Notes under the pieces: generated by a model
What the model saw: the letters and a program-made list of their open reading frames with translations, nothing else
The model's database searches: none
Told to the model about the DNA's origin: nothing
Program-made: the position numbers and the translations under genes
Source: Hymenobacter terrestris
Lineage (GTDB): Bacteria; Bacteroidota; Bacteroidia; Cytophagales; Hymenobacteraceae
Length of the DNA stretch: 64,000 bases
Reading direction: 5' to 3'
Assembly (NCBI RefSeq): GCF_013377905.1
Contig: NZ_JABKAV010000004.1
Coordinates: forward strand, 62,001 to 126,000
In this document: positions 36,241-45,977 of the stretch, piece by piece
Layout: the number at the start of each line of letters is the position of its first letter
Position numbering within the stretch: the first letter of the stretch is position 1

Positions 36241-36933
36241 TTAAGCGGAAGTTACCGACGTGTCGACCGGTACGCCGGGCGACATCGTGCTCGAGAGCGT
36301 GATGCTCTTGATGTAGGTGCCTTTAGCCGAAGAAGGCTTCAAACGCAGCAGCGTCTGGATTACCTCGATGGCATTTTCAGCCAGCTTCTGGTCGTCAAAC
36401 GACACCTTGCCAACCGAGCAGTGGATGATACCGGTTTTGTCAACTTTGAAGTCGATTTTACCAGCCTTCACTTCCTGCACCGCTTTGGCAACATCAGTCG
36501 TAACCGTGCCCGACTTAGGGTTTGGCATCAGACCACGGGGACCCAATACGCGGCCCAGACGGCCCACTTTGGCCATAACAGCCGGCATGGTGATGATTAC
36601 GTCGATGTCAGTCCAGCCTTTCTCGATTTTGGCGATGTAGTCGTCCAGACCAACGAAATCAGCACCGGCTGCAGTAGCTTCGGCTTCTTTGTCGGGCGTT
36701 ACGAGAGCCAGAACGCGAACGGTTTTGCCAGTGCCGTGGGGCAGCGTAGCAACGCCGCGCACCATCTGGTCGGCTTTGCGAGGGTCAACACCCAAACGAA
36801 CGTCGATATCTACCGAGGCGTCAAATTTCGTGTAGGTGATATCCTTCACGACTTTGGCCGCATCAACTAGTGTCCGAATTTCGGTCAGGTCATGCTTGGC
36901 AAGGGCTTCCTTGCGTTTTTTGCTAGTTGCCAT
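36241..36933 (-). CDS. rplA: 50S ribosomal protein L1
   Basis: 230 residues: [80 protein letters not shown], ending in [21 protein letters not shown]1 forms the mobile stalk near the E site and often represses its own rplK-rplA transcript by binding the leader. Confidence 0.98.
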   Translation of the reverse strand: MATSKKRKEALAKHDLTEIRTLVDAAKVVKDITYTKFDASVDIDVRLGVDPRKADQMVRGVATLPHGTGKTVRVLALVTPDKEAEATAAGADFVGLDDYIAKIEKGWTDIDVIITMPAVMAKVGRLGRVLGPRGLMPNPKSGTVTTDVAKAVQEVKAGKIDFKVDKTGIIHCSVGKVSFDDQKLAENAIEVIQTLLRLKPSSAKGTYIKSITLSSTMSPGVPVDTSVTSA

Positions 36934-36950
36934 GTCTTCCGTTGTTTAAA

Positions 36951-37394
36951 TTATGCAGCGAAAGGAGAAGCACCTGACACGGTGATGCCCATGCTCCGCG
37001 CTGTGCCAGCAACCTGCTTCATGGCCGACTCAATCGCGAAAGCGTTCAAATCGGGCATTTTGGTTTCAGCAATAGTGCGAACCTGGTCCCACGTAACCGA
37101 CCCTACCTTGTTCCGGTTAGGCTCTTTCGAACCGCTCTGGAGCTTGGCGGCGTCCTTCAGCAGAACGGGCACCGGGGGGGTCTTCACCACGAAGTCGAAC
37201 GACTTGTCGGTGTACATGGTGATGAGAACAGGACAAACTTGGCCGGCCTTATCCTGGGTGCGAGCGTTGAACTGCTTGCAGAATTCCATGATGTTAAGGC
37301 CTTTGCTACCAAGTGCAGGTCCAACCGGCGGTGCGGGGTTCGCAGCGCCTCCCTTTATCTGAAGCTTCAGATAACCTCTAATTTCCTTGGCCAT
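36951..37394 (-). CDS. rplK: 50S ribosomal protein L11
   Basis: 147 residues: [60 protein letters not shown], and C-terminal [16 protein letters not shown]11 forms the GTPase-associated centre and thiostrepton site. First ribosomal gene of this stretch, preceded by a 134-base leader with a hairpin. Confidence 0.98.
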   Translation of the reverse strand: MAKEIRGYLKLQIKGGAANPAPPVGPALGSKGLNIMEFCKQFNARTQDKAGQVCPVLITMYTDKSFDFVVKTPPVPVLLKDAAKLQSGSKEPNRNKVGSVTWDQVRTIAETKMPDLNAFAIESAMKQVAGTARSMGITVSGASPFAA

Positions 37395-37453
37395 TTGGTT
37401 TCTAAGGCTTCGGATGCCGCGACGTAACTCGCATCATCCTCAGTTTTTCAATT

Positions 37454-37485
37454 GCTCCGAAGTGGAAGCACCACCGGCCCGGAGC
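37454..37485 (-). promoter_or_regulatory. Candidate L1-binding leader hairpin before rplK
   Basis: On the minus strand GCTCCG pairs with CGGAGC, and inside it GTGG pairs with CCAC around TGCTT. This gives two stems separated by an asymmetric internal loop (GGCCG against TT). Such a stem-internal loop-stem shape upstream of rplK-rplA is typical of L1 autoregulatory sites. The identification is by position and shape only. Confidence 0.35.
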
Positions 37486-37528
37486 GGATAACCGATGACG
37501 TTTTTTGATAGTAGCCAGTGAATGAATA

Positions 37529-38098
37529 CTACTCTATTTCTTTCTCGACCTGGGTGTAGCTCAACTCCATTGGCTGGCTACGGCCGAATATTTTCACGAT
37601 TACGTTAAGACGCTTGCGGTCCTCGTACACCTCGGCCACATTGCCCGACATGCCGGCGAAGCCGCCGTCCACAATTTTCACCAGCTCGCCCACCACGTAG
37701 GGGGTTTCCAGTGTTTCGGTCTGCTCTTCCGACTCATCAACTATGCCGAGGATGCGGTTCACTTCCGAAATGTGCAGCGGCACAGGTACTGTGTTCTGGT
37801 TGGCCGCCTTGCCCTCCTTGTCGGAGAGGAAGCCGATGATGCCCGGGGTGCTGGTGATGATGTGGTCGACTTCGCCGTGGGTCAGGTCGGCGTGGATGAT
37901 GATGTAGCCGGGATACAGGTTCCGCTCACGCACACGCTTCTTGCCGTTGCGCATCTCGAATACCTTCTCCACCGGGATCAGCACCTGAGGCACCAACTCC
38001 GAGAGGCCATGACGGCCGATTTCGGTTTCGAGGTAGGTTTTGGCCTTCTTCTCCTGTCCGCTCACCGAGCGAACCACATACCATTTCAATTCGCCCAT
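37529..38098 (-). CDS. nusG: Transcription termination/antitermination protein NusG
   Basis: 189 residues: NGN domain (about 4-125; ELKWYVVRSVSGQEKKAKTY, NLYPGYIIIHADLTHGEVDH, STPGIIGFL) and KOW domain (about 135-189; VGELVKIVDGGFAGMSGNVA). NusG couples RNA polymerase to Rho and the ribosome. It follows secE by 20 bases. Confidence 0.97.
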   Translation of the reverse strand: MGELKWYVVRSVSGQEKKAKTYLETEIGRHGLSELVPQVLIPVEKVFEMRNGKKRVRERNLYPGYIIIHADLTHGEVDHIITSTPGIIGFLSDKEGKAANQNTVPVPLHISEVNRILGIVDESEEQTETLETPYVVGELVKIVDGGFAGMSGNVAEVYEDRKRLNVIVKIFGRSQPMELSYTQVEKEIE

Positions 38099-38118
38099 TT
38101 TAGTCGCGTCTGTGCCGA

Positions 38119-38313
38119 TTAAACGAACGAGTTATAGAAGGCCTCTAAGCCCTCTTTGAAAATCACATCCATCACGCCTACCACGACTGCGAAAATCAGC
38201 GAGCCGAGCAGCACAAGGCCTGCACTCTTCTGCAGTTCTTCCAGCGAAGGCCAGGTTACCTTGTAACGCATCTCGTCCGATGTTTCCCGGAAGTAGTTGG
38301 TCAGCTTGCTCAT
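38119..38313 (-). CDS. secE: Preprotein translocase subunit SecE
   Basis: 64 residues from the ATG at 38313: MSKLTNYFRETSDEMRYKVTWPSLEELQ-type amphipathic SecE motif at about 8-28, then one transmembrane helix (about 32-52, LVLLGSLIFAVVVGVMDVIF). A longer frame reading into the tRNA-Trp gene was discarded. SecE clamps SecY in the inner membrane. It lies between tRNA-Trp and nusG. Confidence 0.96.
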   Translation of the reverse strand: MSKLTNYFRETSDEMRYKVTWPSLEELQKSAGLVLLGSLIFAVVVGVMDVIFKEGLEAFYNSFV

Positions 38314-38376
38314 GCTAAAGGACCTGCTGGTGAGAGTGAGTAAAAGAACGGCTGCCGAAGCAGCCGGACAATCTGG

Positions 38377-38450
38377 TGGCACGGGCGGAGAGATTCGAAC
38401 TCCCATCAAAGGTTTTGGAGACCTCTATTCTACCCTTGAACTACGCCCGT
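38377..38450 (-). tRNA. tRNA-Trp (CCA)
   Basis: Acceptor stem ACGGGCG/CGCCCGT with discriminator G at 38380, T arm GGGAGTTCGAATCTCTC, and anticodon CCA at 38416-38418. The 3' CCA is encoded in the genome (38379-38377), unlike the three tRNAs upstream. It lies between tuf and secE. Confidence 0.95.
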
Positions 38451-38510
38451 GTATGCGTCCCGCCCAGCCCTAAAGCCGGATTGGGACTGCAAATGTAGGT
38501 AACTCTTTAG

Positions 38511-38550
38511 ACAAAACAAATCCGCCCTCGAAATTTTCGAGGGCGGATTG
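38511..38550 (-). terminator. Intrinsic terminator after tuf
   Basis: AATCCGCCCTCGAAA and its complement form a stem of up to 15 bases (38519-38549), followed on the minus strand by TTGTTTTGT. It lies 30 bases after the tuf stop and upstream of tRNA-Trp. Confidence 0.85.
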
Positions 38551-38579
38551 TCTTATTTCAGCAGTTTCTCGAAAGAAAA

Positions 38580-39767
38580 CTACTCAGTAATTTCGGTTAC
38601 CTGACCGGCACCTACCGTCCGGCCACCCTCACGGATAGCGAAACGCAGGCCTTTCTCCATAGCTACCGAGTTGATCAGTTCAACCGAGATAGTTACGTTG
38701 TCGCCGGGCATTACCATTTCTACACCCTCGCCCAGCATAATGATGCCGGTTACGTCGGTGGTGCGGAAATAGAACTGGGGACGGTAGTTGTTGAAGAACG
38801 GAGTGTGACGACCACCTTCCTCTTTCGACAGTACGTACACCTCAGCCTTAAACTTGGTGTGAGGCTTAACGGAACCTGGCTTGCAGATTACCATACCGCG
38901 ACGGATGGCTTCCTTCTCGATACCACGGAGTAGCAAACCAACGTTGTCGCCAGCTTCACCACGGTCAAGAATCTTGCGGAACATCTCCACACCGGTTACA
39001 GTCGATTTCAAGTTCTCAGCACCCATGCCGAGAATCTCCACCTGCTCACCCGAGTTTACAATGCCACGCTCGATACGGCCGGTAGCAACCGTTCCACGAC
39101 CCGTAATCGAGAACACGTCCTCAACAGGCATCAGGAAGGGCAGGTCGGTCAGACGAGCAGGAATCGGAATGAAGGAGTCAACAGCATCCATCAGCTCCTC
39201 GATTTTGGGAACCCAGTTGGCATCGCCATTCAGGCCACCCAGAGCCGAGCCCTGAATTACGGGGATGTTGTCGCCGTCGAAGTCGTAGAACGAAAGCAGC
39301 TCACGGATTTCCATCTCCACCAGCTCGAGGAGCTCTGGATCGTCCACCATGTCTACTTTGTTCATGAATACCACCAGCTGGGGAACACCAACCTGACGAG
39401 CGAGCAGGATGTGCTCACGGGTCTGGGGCATTGGGCCGTCGGTAGCAGCTACCACGAGGATAGCGCCGTCCATCTGGGCAGCACCGGTAACCATGTTCTT
39501 CACATAGTCAGCGTGACCGGGGCAGTCAACGTGAGCGTAGTGACGGTTAACGGTAGAATATTCTACGTGCGAAGTGTTGATGGTAATGCCACGCTCTTTT
39601 TCTTCGGGAGCATTGTCGATCGAAGAGAAGTCGCGCTTGGCAGCCAGACCTTTGCTAGCCAGTACCTGAGTAATGGCAGCGGTGAGGGTGGTTTTGCCGT
39701 GGTCAACGTGACCGATTGTGCCGATGTTTACGTGCGGCTTGGACCGGTCAAAATTTTCTTTAGCCAT
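38580..39767 (-). CDS. tuf: Elongation factor Tu
   Basis: 395 residues: GTPase motifs [11 protein letters not shown] (18-28), [12 protein letters not shown] (switch I), [20 protein letters not shown] (about 81-100), NKVDMVDD (about 136-143), GSAL. Domains 2 and 3 include [13 protein letters not shown] and the C-terminal [22 protein letters not shown]-Tu delivers aminoacyl-tRNA. It is co-located with tRNA-Tyr, Gly, Thr upstream and tRNA-Trp downstream, a widely conserved arrangement. Confidence 0.99.
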   Translation of the reverse strand: MAKENFDRSKPHVNIGTIGHVDHGKTTLTAAITQVLASKGLAAKRDFSSIDNAPEEKERGITINTSHVEYSTVNRHYAHVDCPGHADYVKNMVTGAAQMDGAILVVAATDGPMPQTREHILLARQVGVPQLVVFMNKVDMVDDPELLELVEMEIRELLSFYDFDGDNIPVIQGSALGGLNGDANWVPKIEELMDAVDSFIPIPARLTDLPFLMPVEDVFSITGRGTVATGRIERGIVNSGEQVEILGMGAENLKSTVTGVEMFRKILDRGEAGDNVGLLLRGIEKEAIRRGMVICKPGSVKPHTKFKAEVYVLSKEEGGRHTPFFNNYRPQFYFRTTDVTGIIMLGEGVEMVMPGDNVTISVELINSVAMEKGLRFAIREGGRTVGAGQVTEITE

Positions 39768-39941
39768 TGTAAAGAGATTTAGAGGAATTTTGAGGTGAGA
39801 AGGGAAAACGCGACTTAAAACCTAACTATACAGAAGAAAGCGAAACACAGCTCTGCTTGACCAGGGACTGCACGTCGCTTTACTTGGCTGACAGTTCCAA
39901 AACGGTGCAGTCGCGCTGCCCCGTTGGTACTCGTAATTCTG

Positions 39942-40013
<72 letters not shown>

Positions 40014-40121
40014 TGGTACTGTTTAGCCCGCTGGCGCGTAGCTGGGGCAAAGGTACGACAGGAGAACAACATTTGCCAGCCTGGGCTGGCGCAAGCTGTT
40101 GTCAGGCGTACTGTTGCTGCG

Positions 40122-40194
40122 AGCGGGAGACGAGGTTCGAACTCGCGACCTGCAGCTTGGAAGGCTGCCGCTCTACCAACTGAGCTACTCCCGC
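40122..40194 (-). tRNA. tRNA-Gly (TCC)
   Basis: Acceptor GCGGGAG/CTCCCGC, D arm GCTCAGTTGGTAGAGC, anticodon stem GCAGC/GCTGC with anticodon TCC at 40159-40161, T arm GCGAGTTCGAACCTCGT. Discriminator T at 40122. CCA not encoded. Confidence 0.95.
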
Positions 40195-40207
40195 GGGGGA
40201 AGTTTGC

Positions 40208-40283
40208 AAGTCGGGAAGTTCAGACCTTAGATAATGGACACTGCACTGGCAGACCCACTTCTGTTTTCCGAACTTCCCGACTT
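40208..40283. repeat. Inverted repeat between tRNA-Gly and tRNA-Tyr
   Basis: Perfect 14-base arms 40208-40221 (AAGTCGGGAAGTTC) and 40270-40283, separated by 48 bases. It sits in the spacer of a tRNA transcript and could affect processing. It resembles in style the other spacer inverted repeats in this window. Confidence 0.75.
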
Positions 40284-40297
40284 ATAAACTGAAAATG

Positions 40298-40377
40298 TGG
40301 GGGTGAGAGGACTCGAACCTCTGAACCCGAAGGAGCTGAGTTACAGTCAGCCGCAATTGCCACTATGCGACACCCCC
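40298..40377 (-). tRNA. tRNA-Tyr (GTA)
   Basis: Acceptor GGGGGTG/CACCCCC, anticodon GTA at 40342-40344 within stem GCTGA/TCAGC. A long variable arm (CTCCTTCGGG region) is typical of class II tRNA-Tyr; T arm AGAGGTTCGAGTCCTCT. Discriminator A at 40298, CCA not encoded. First element of the tRNA-tuf transcript. Confidence 0.95.
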
Positions 40378-40461
40378 GATTATGTGGTTTAAACGCCGAT
40401 TGCGTGAAACCTACCCATTCCAATTCGTGGACCGAAGTCGCTTTTTCTCGAATTGGAGTTG

Positions 40462-40491
40462 CAAAATTAGTGGGTTTCTGGTGTAAGTCAA
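40462..40491 (-). promoter_or_regulatory. Promoter of the tRNA-tuf transcript
   Basis: On the minus strand TTG (40491-40489) and TAATTTTG (40469-40462) are 19 bases apart, matching the Bacteroidota -33/-7 consensus. The expected start is near 40455, about 78 bases before tRNA-Tyr. Confidence 0.8.
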
Positions 40492-40618
40492 GCCCTGCGT
40501 GAAAAAAGGTTTTGGTCTGGCTGACTTTTTGAGCGGGCCGAATCGTCTTCTTCAGGCTAAGCGGCTGACTTCCTAGACTAAAGCAGAACAATTTTGCTGG
40601 TAATCGGCGCGAAAAAAA

Positions 40619-43216
40619 TTATTGAACCAAGCTGTACATGGCTTTCAGGTTGCTATCCTTTTCCTTATTCCGGATATCCTGCAGCGTGGTTTTGAGGGTA
40701 GGCATGCTTCCGGTTAACTCATTCAGGCCCTTGTAGGCACCTAGGCGTACGTAGATCTGTGGATGGCTGCGGGCCAGATTTTCGAGCCGCTGAAGCCCTT
40801 TCTCGCGCTCCACTGGTGGAATGCGGTTCATGAGGCGACCAAAGTTTTCGAGCAGCACATACAGTACCTCGGGCTGGGCATCCTGGCTGCGCTGCAAAAA
40901 CCAGTCGTAATCGTCGAGGGTGCCGTTGAGGCCGTAGAAGCCGGACAGCGACTTGAGTAGTGCCGGGTTACGGGTTTTCTGCAGCTTGGCAATCTGGGCG
41001 CGGGTAGTGGGCGCGGGCGACTTGGCCAAGGCATCAACGGCGGAGGCAGATACCAAGTAAGAGCTGTCGATGAGGGCCGATTCGTAGACACTAGCAAAAC
41101 TCTCGTTGGCAAACGATGACAACACGTTGATTGCCGTGGCCCGCACAGTACCGTGCTTTTCGTTGAGGGCAACTTGCTGCAAATCCTTGCGGACCACACT
41201 GCCCTCAGCCCCGCGGTAGCGGCGTAAGCCTTCGAGTGCGGCCACGCGCGTTGCCCAAAAAGGGTCGGTGAGGAAATTGCGGAAGGCCGAACTAACTAGC
41301 AAATCACCCGACTTACTTCTCAGCTTTTCTATGGCCTCTGCTTTCTGAAGATAGCCGCGGGCATGACTGAGCTGGAACTGCATTTCTTCAGGGGTTTGCG
41401 CCTCGTCAATGTCGGCTAGTAGCACTCCCTCATTATCGAACTTAACGAGGGACGGACGTTGGGGCGTGGGCAGGCGAAACGTCTGGTCGGCTTTGGTAAT
41501 GACAAGGCGGTGCTCCGTGGACTGGTTGCCACTCCAAACAGCCACCGTTACGGGCAGTCGGAATACGGGCTGATACAGGGTATCCTGCACCTGCCGCACG
41601 CGCAGTACCAAGGCACTGTTTTCGTAGCTGTGGGTTACGCGCAATTCGGGGTGCCCGCGTTGCAGAAACCACTGGTCGAAAAACCACGTCAGATCCTCGC
41701 CGGTCGTTTCTTCGAAAGCAATGCGCAGTTCCGACAGCTCGACAGCCGACAGCTTGTTCTGGTTGAGGTAGCGGGTGAGTGAGGCGAAGAAAGCGTCGTC
41801 GCCGACGAGGTTGCGCAGCATGTGCAGCACCCGGCCCCCCTTGTCGTAAGAATGGCGGTCGAACAGATCTTCGTGGTTGTTGTAGCTGGTACGGATAAGC
41901 GGCTCGCGCTTCATCTGGGCCTCTTCGAGGTAGATGCGCAGCTTGTTGCGCTGCACCAATGCTGCCGCATCAGGACCGTACTTGTGCTCGGCCCAAAGCA
42001 ACTCCGAGTAATCGGCAAAGGCCTCGTTAAGCGGCAGATTGCCCCACGACTCATTGGTCACATAATCACCAAACCACTGGTGGAACAACTCGTGGGCAAT
42101 AACCGACTCCGAACCATCATAGGGTACATCGGCCAACTCGCGGGGCGTGAACTGCACCAGCTGCTGCCCGAATGTGGAGGCAGTGGTATTCTCCATAGCG
42201 CCTGACACGAAATCATGCACGGCTACTTGGGCGTACTTCTCCCACGGATAGTCGACTCCTAATTTTTTGGAAAAGAACTCCAGCATCTCGGGGGTGTTGC
42301 CAAACACTTGCTTGGCCGTATTCCGGTAGGCGGGGTCCACGTAATAGTCCACCGCCTTTCCACGCCAGGAGTCCGATACGACGGTAAAATTGCCCACCGC
42401 AAGCATGGCCAGGTAGGGCGCATGAGGCTGGCTAAGTTTCCAGGTATCGGTGCGGGTGCCGTCGGCATTGCGGCGCGACGATACGAGCAGACCGTTAGAT
42501 AGTGTTTTTTGGTCGGCTTCCACCGTCAGGCTGATTTCCTGCGTCATGCGCTGGTTGGGCCGGTCGATGGTCGGGAACCAACAGGAGCTTCCCTCCGTTT
42601 CGCCCTGGGTCCAGAGTTGGCGGGGCTTGTCTTTCTCGGTACCGAGCGGGTTGATAAAGTACAGGCCTTTGTCGTCGATGATGGCCTCGCTCCCACCGCC
42701 CCGGGGCAGCTCGTTGGGCTTGGCCACATATTGAATGCGCACCTGGTACTGCTCGGTGCGCTGGTAGGTACGGTCGAGGGCAATGGTGAGCTTCTTCTTA
42801 TCGTAGGTATACTTCAGGTCGCGGCCCTTGCGGCCCGCGCTGAGTAGCTCCACCCCTTTAATGTCGAAGCCTTTGGCATCGAGCACCAACTGGTACTGCG
42901 GGTAGAAGTGCGGGCGGAGCGTGAGCGTAGCCGTGCCCTGCAGCCACTGCCGGCTCCAGTCGGGGCGCAGGTCGAGCTTGGTATCGACCAACTGGTGCAG
43001 AATAGTAGCCGATGGCTGCTGCGGGCGGGCCTGGTCGGGTAGCCAGTTCGGTACCGGCGCCGTGGCGGGTGCCAGATAAGGCGCAGTATCGGGTCCTTTT
43101 CGGGCGGGCGAATGTGGGCTAGCAGCACCACTGCGCCCCGGTCTATTTGCCTGAGCAACAGCCGGCAACTGCGCCGGCAGCCACAGGAAAAGAATACCGA
43201 GGAATAGGTATTTCAT
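40619..43216 (-). CDS. M1 family zinc aminopeptidase, secreted
   Basis: 865 residues from the ATG at 43216, chosen because it gives a clean signal peptide (MKYLFLGILFLWLPAQLPAV, cleavage near AQA). The M1 catalytic set is complete: GAMEN at 339-343, zinc-binding HELFHQW at 375-381, and NEAFADY with the third zinc ligand E398. The last 250 residues look like HEAT-type helical repeats (SSAFRNFLTDPFWATRVAAL, GTVRATAINVLSSFANESFA). It probably trims peptides in the periplasm or at the surface. A second ATG four codons upstream is possible. It is divergent from the biotin carrier gene. Confidence 0.93.
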   Translation of the reverse strand: MKYLFLGILFLWLPAQLPAVAQANRPGRSGAASPHSPARKGPDTAPYLAPATAPVPNWLPDQARPQQPSATILHQLVDTKLDLRPDWSRQWLQGTATLTLRPHFYPQYQLVLDAKGFDIKGVELLSAGRKGRDLKYTYDKKKLTIALDRTYQRTEQYQVRIQYVAKPNELPRGGGSEAIIDDKGLYFINPLGTEKDKPRQLWTQGETEGSSCWFPTIDRPNQRMTQEISLTVEADQKTLSNGLLVSSRRNADGTRTDTWKLSQPHAPYLAMLAVGNFTVVSDSWRGKAVDYYVDPAYRNTAKQVFGNTPEMLEFFSKKLGVDYPWEKYAQVAVHDFVSGAMENTTASTFGQQLVQFTPRELADVPYDGSESVIAHELFHQWFGDYVTNESWGNLPLNEAFADYSELLWAEHKYGPDAAALVQRNKLRIYLEEAQMKREPLIRTSYNNHEDLFDRHSYDKGGRVLHMLRNLVGDDAFFASLTRYLNQNKLSAVELSELRIAFEETTGEDLTWFFDQWFLQRGHPELRVTHSYENSALVLRVRQVQDTLYQPVFRLPVTVAVWSGNQSTEHRLVITKADQTFRLPTPQRPSLVKFDNEGVLLADIDEAQTPEEMQFQLSHARGYLQKAEAIEKLRSKSGDLLVSSAFRNFLTDPFWATRVAALEGLRRYRGAEGSVVRKDLQQVALNEKHGTVRATAINVLSSFANESFASVYESALIDSSYLVSASAVDALAKSPAPTTRAQIAKLQKTRNPALLKSLSGFYGLNGTLDDYDWFLQRSQDAQPEVLYVLLENFGRLMNRIPPVEREKGLQRLENLARSHPQIYVRLGAYKGLNELTGSMPTLKTTLQDIRNKEKDSNLKAMYSLVQ

Positions 43217-43314
43217 GCAATAAGGCAATAGGGTAATGGTTGGTGAAGTTCCGAATTTATTTCAGATTTGACCTATCTTTAAGCCCTTTTCTGCCTTACT
43301 CCCGCCCTATTCGT

Positions 43315-43824
43315 ATGCTGCAAATCCAATTAGTCGCGGCCGGCCAGCCCTCGCAGGAAGTCGACTACCAGCCAATCGGTACTGTTACGCTCGATGACCA
43401 GCCTTTTGCCTGGGACCTCACGGCCCTTGGTGCCGGCCGCTACCACGTGCTGTACCAGAATCGTTCGTACAATGCCGAGTTGCTGGAAATCGACTACGCC
43501 ACCAAAACTGTGGTGCTGAAGCTGAATGGGGAGCGGCTGGAGTTACGGGCCAAAGACCGCCTCGATTTGCTACTCGATAAGATGGGCCTGAGCGCGGCCG
43601 TCAGCACCAAAGTCAACGAATTGAAAGCCCCCATGCCGGGCCTGATTGTGGACGTGCGGGTGCAGCCGGGCCAGACGGTGCAGAAGGGCGACCCGCTGTT
43701 GGTACTGGAAGCCATGAAAATGGAAAACATCCTGAAAGCGCCCGGCGAAGGCGTGGTAGCGGCCATCAAAGTAAGCCTGCGCGACAACGTAACCAAGGGC
43801 CAGGTGCTGATTCAGTTCGCCTAG
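43315..43824 (+). CDS. Biotin carboxyl carrier subunit of an acyl-CoA carboxylase
   Basis: 169 residues from the ATG at 43315; an in-frame upstream extension reads through the intergenic region and is discarded. Residues about 100-169 are a biotinyl domain: [20 protein letters not shown] and [18 protein letters not shown] with the biotin-accepting K135. The N-terminal 90 residues ([20 protein letters not shown]) are the non-biotinylated BT-like part of Bacteroidota carriers. No carboxylase or transferase subunit is in the window, so partners are encoded elsewhere. It lies 44 bases before pyrH. Confidence 0.85.
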   Translation: MLQIQLVAAGQPSQEVDYQPIGTVTLDDQPFAWDLTALGAGRYHVLYQNRSYNAELLEIDYATKTVVLKLNGERLELRAKDRLDLLLDKMGLSAAVSTKVNELKAPMPGLIVDVRVQPGQTVQKGDPLLVLEAMKMENILKAPGEGVVAAIKVSLRDNVTKGQVLIQFA

Positions 43825-43868
43825 ACACCCGGCGCTTTTTCTTTTTACTCAACCATCTCCTCACTGCC

Positions 43869-44597
43869 TTGAAGTACAACCGAATTCTGCTGAAACTGAG
43901 TGGCGAGGCCCTGATGGGCCAGCAGCAGTACGGCATCGATGCCAACCGGCTCATGCAGTACGCCGAGGAAATCAAGATTGCCGCCGAAACGGGCACGCAG
44001 GTGGCCGTCGTTATCGGGGGTGGTAACATCTACCGCGGGGTGCAGGCCGAAGCCTTCGGCCTCGACCGCGTGCAGGGCGACTACATGGGTATGCTGGCCA
44101 CAGTTATCAACTCGATGGCTCTGCAGAGCGCCCTCGAAAAGCTGGGCGTAAACACCCGTCTGCTTTCGGGCCTCACTATACAGCAGGTGTGCGAACCCTA
44201 CATCCGCCGCCGGGCCATGCGCCACCTAGAGAAGGGCCGGGTTGTTATTTTCGGTGCCGGCATCGGCTCGCCTTACTTCACTACCGACTCGGCCGCTTCG
44301 TTGCGGGCCATCGAGATTGAGGCTGATGTGGTGTTAAAAGGTACCCGTGTAGACGGCATCTACACCGCTGACCCTGAGAAAGACCCGACCGCAAAGCGCT
44401 TCGCCGAAATCAGCTTCGATGAAGTGATGGACAAGAAGCTAAACGTGATGGATATGACGGCCTTCACGCTGTGCAAGGAAAACAATCTGCCGATTATCGT
44501 TTTCGATATGAATAAGGAAGGCAACCTGCAGCGCCTGTTGCGCGGCGACAGCGTGGGTACGCTCGTGAGCATGCACGGGGCCAACGCCGACGCTTAG
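43869..44597 (+). CDS. pyrH: Uridylate kinase (UMP kinase)
   Basis: 242 residues starting at TTG 43869; no ATG or GTG is available upstream in a sensible place, and [16 protein letters not shown] is the conserved N-terminus. Further motifs are [11 protein letters not shown] (phosphate binding), [17 protein letters not shown], and [23 protein letters not shown] kinase makes UDP for pyrimidine nucleotides and is a hexameric, GTP-regulated enzyme. It is followed after 105 bases by frr, the standard pairing. Confidence 0.97.
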   Translation: MKYNRILLKLSGEALMGQQQYGIDANRLMQYAEEIKIAAETGTQVAVVIGGGNIYRGVQAEAFGLDRVQGDYMGMLATVINSMALQSALEKLGVNTRLLSGLTIQQVCEPYIRRRAMRHLEKGRVVIFGAGIGSPYFTTDSAASLRAIEIEADVVLKGTRVDGIYTADPEKDPTAKRFAEISFDEVMDKKLNVMDMTAFTLCKENNLPIIVFDMNKEGNLQRLLRGDSVGTLVSMHGANADA

Positions 44598-44702
44598 AAC
44601 AACTTCTTCATACCAGCCGCGCAAAACTGACAACTAATCGGCGTAGTTTCGGCAGCCGGTCAACCTATTAATCCCTAATTTTCAACACTTAATTTTTCCG
44701 AA

Positions 44703-45266
44703 GTGGACGAAGAAATAAAGTTTTACCTCGATGAGGCCGAAGAGTCGATGGGCAAGGCCCTGGAGCACACGACCGTAGAATTTTCGCGCATCCGGGCCGG
44801 CAAAGCCTCGCCGGCCATGCTCGATTCGCTGCGGGTGGACTACTACGGCACGCCCACTCCGCTGGGCAACGTGGCCAACGTATCGGCCCCCGATGCCCGC
44901 ACGCTGTACATCAAGCCTTGGGAGAAAAATATGGTGGGCGAAATTGTAAAGGCCATCAAAAATAGTGACCTGGGCCTCAACCCGCAGTCAGATGCCGAGG
45001 GCGTACGCCTCAACATCCCGGCCATGACCGAGGAGCGCCGCCGCGAGCTGGTGAAGCAGGCTAAATCGGAGTCAGAAGGCGGCAAAGTGCGCATCCGTGG
45101 CATCCGCAAAGACGTGAACGAGTCGCTGCGCAAGCTGCAGAAGGATGGCGCTTCGGAAGATGCCGTCAAGGATGCCGAAGCCAAAGTTCAGAAGTTCACC
45201 GATGCCTACATCAGCAAAGTAGATGAGGTGCTGAGCAAAAAGGAAACGGAGATAATGACGATTTGA
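44703..45266 (+). CDS. frr: Ribosome recycling factor
   Basis: 187 residues starting at GTG 44703 (VDEEIKFYLDEAEESMGKAL). Core motifs are FSRIRAGKASPAMLDSLRVD, YYGTPTPLGNVANVSAPDAR and LNIPAMTEERRRELVKQAK. RRF splits post-termination ribosomes with EF-G (fusA at 22348). A large inverted repeat follows directly after the stop and probably ends transcription. Confidence 0.98.
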   Translation: MDEEIKFYLDEAEESMGKALEHTTVEFSRIRAGKASPAMLDSLRVDYYGTPTPLGNVANVSAPDARTLYIKPWEKNMVGEIVKAIKNSDLGLNPQSDAEGVRLNIPAMTEERRRELVKQAKSESEGGKVRIRGIRKDVNESLRKLQKDGASEDAVKDAEAKVQKFTDAYISKVDEVLSKKETEIMTI

Positions 45267-45267
45267 T

Positions 45268-45379
45268 TTTAGAAATGAGTACCAAGAAGTGAGAGGGGAG
45301 ACTTTCGTGCTGCCGGCCCAATTTGGTCGGATATCAGCACGAAAGTCTCCCCTCTCACTTCCTGACACTCATTTCTAAA
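45268..45379. repeat. Large double-stem inverted repeat between frr and nadD
   Basis: Outer arms 45268-45280 and 45367-45379 (13 bases, perfect) and inner arms 45286-45312 and 45335-45361 (27 bases, perfect) share one axis. The 22-base loop contains CCGGCCC and GGTCGGATAT. The right outer arm includes the nadD stop codon (45375-45377). The loop-proximal motif CAGCACGAAAG resembles that in 25695-25800. It likely serves as a two-way terminator. Confidence 0.88.
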
Positions 45380-45977
45380 CGTAGTACCCTCCCACCCGAA
45401 TCTGCTGTTCTACCACTTCGGGTAGCAAGTAGCGGACCGATAGGCCGTCGCGCAGGCAGCGGCGAATAAAGGTGGCCGAAATATCGAGTAGTGGGGCCTC
45501 TACCACGCGCACAGCGGGCGGCAGCGGGTTGGACAAGGTGTGGCCGGGGCGTGGGTACACGTAGATTTCTACCTCGGCCAGCAGCCGGTCAGCGTCTTTC
45601 CAGCGCGGCAGGCCCGCCACGTTGTCGCCACCCATGAGCAGCACGAACTCCTGGCCCGGATGCAGCTGCCGCAACTGGTCAAGCGTATCGATGGTGTAGC
45701 TGGGCTTGGGCAGGCGAAACTCGATGTCGAGCACGCGTAGCCGCTCGTTGCCAGCAATGGCACTGGCGACCAAGGTCAGCCGCGCCTGCGCATCGAGCAA
45801 ATCGGCCTGAGCCTTGAAGGGGCTCTGGGGTGACACGATAAGCCAGACTTCGGCCAAGTCGGTGTGCGTGGCCAGGAAGTTGGCCAGAATCAGGTGGCCG
45901 GTATGAATGGGGTTGAAGGAACCAAAAAGCAGCCCCACTTTCCGGCCCGAGGGGGTGACAGAAGTGGGGCTGCTCAC
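45375..45977 (-). CDS. nadD: Nicotinate-nucleotide adenylyltransferase
   Basis: 200 residues: GLLFGSFNPIHTGHLILANF (nucleotidyltransferase HxGH motif), VSPQSPFKAQ, SYTIDTLDQL, LLMGGDNVAGLPRW, and ISATFIRRCLRDGLSVRYLL. NadD adenylates nicotinate mononucleotide in NAD synthesis. Its start overlaps the gmk stop by four bases, so the genes are coupled. Confidence 0.97.
   Translation of the reverse strand: MSSPTSVTPSGRKVGLLFGSFNPIHTGHLILANFLATHTDLAEVWLIVSPQSPFKAQADLLDAQARLTLVASAIAGNERLRVLDIEFRLPKPSYTIDTLDQLRQLHPGQEFVLLMGGDNVAGLPRWKDADRLLAEVEIYVYPRPGHTLSNPLPPAVRVVEAPLLDISATFIRRCLRDGLSVRYLLPEVVEQQIRVGGYYV

Noticed and set aside
43240-43314. N-terminal extension of the biotin carrier
   Set aside because: It reads through the intergenic region with a hydrophobic but unlikely sequence; the ATG at 43315 starts the conserved part.
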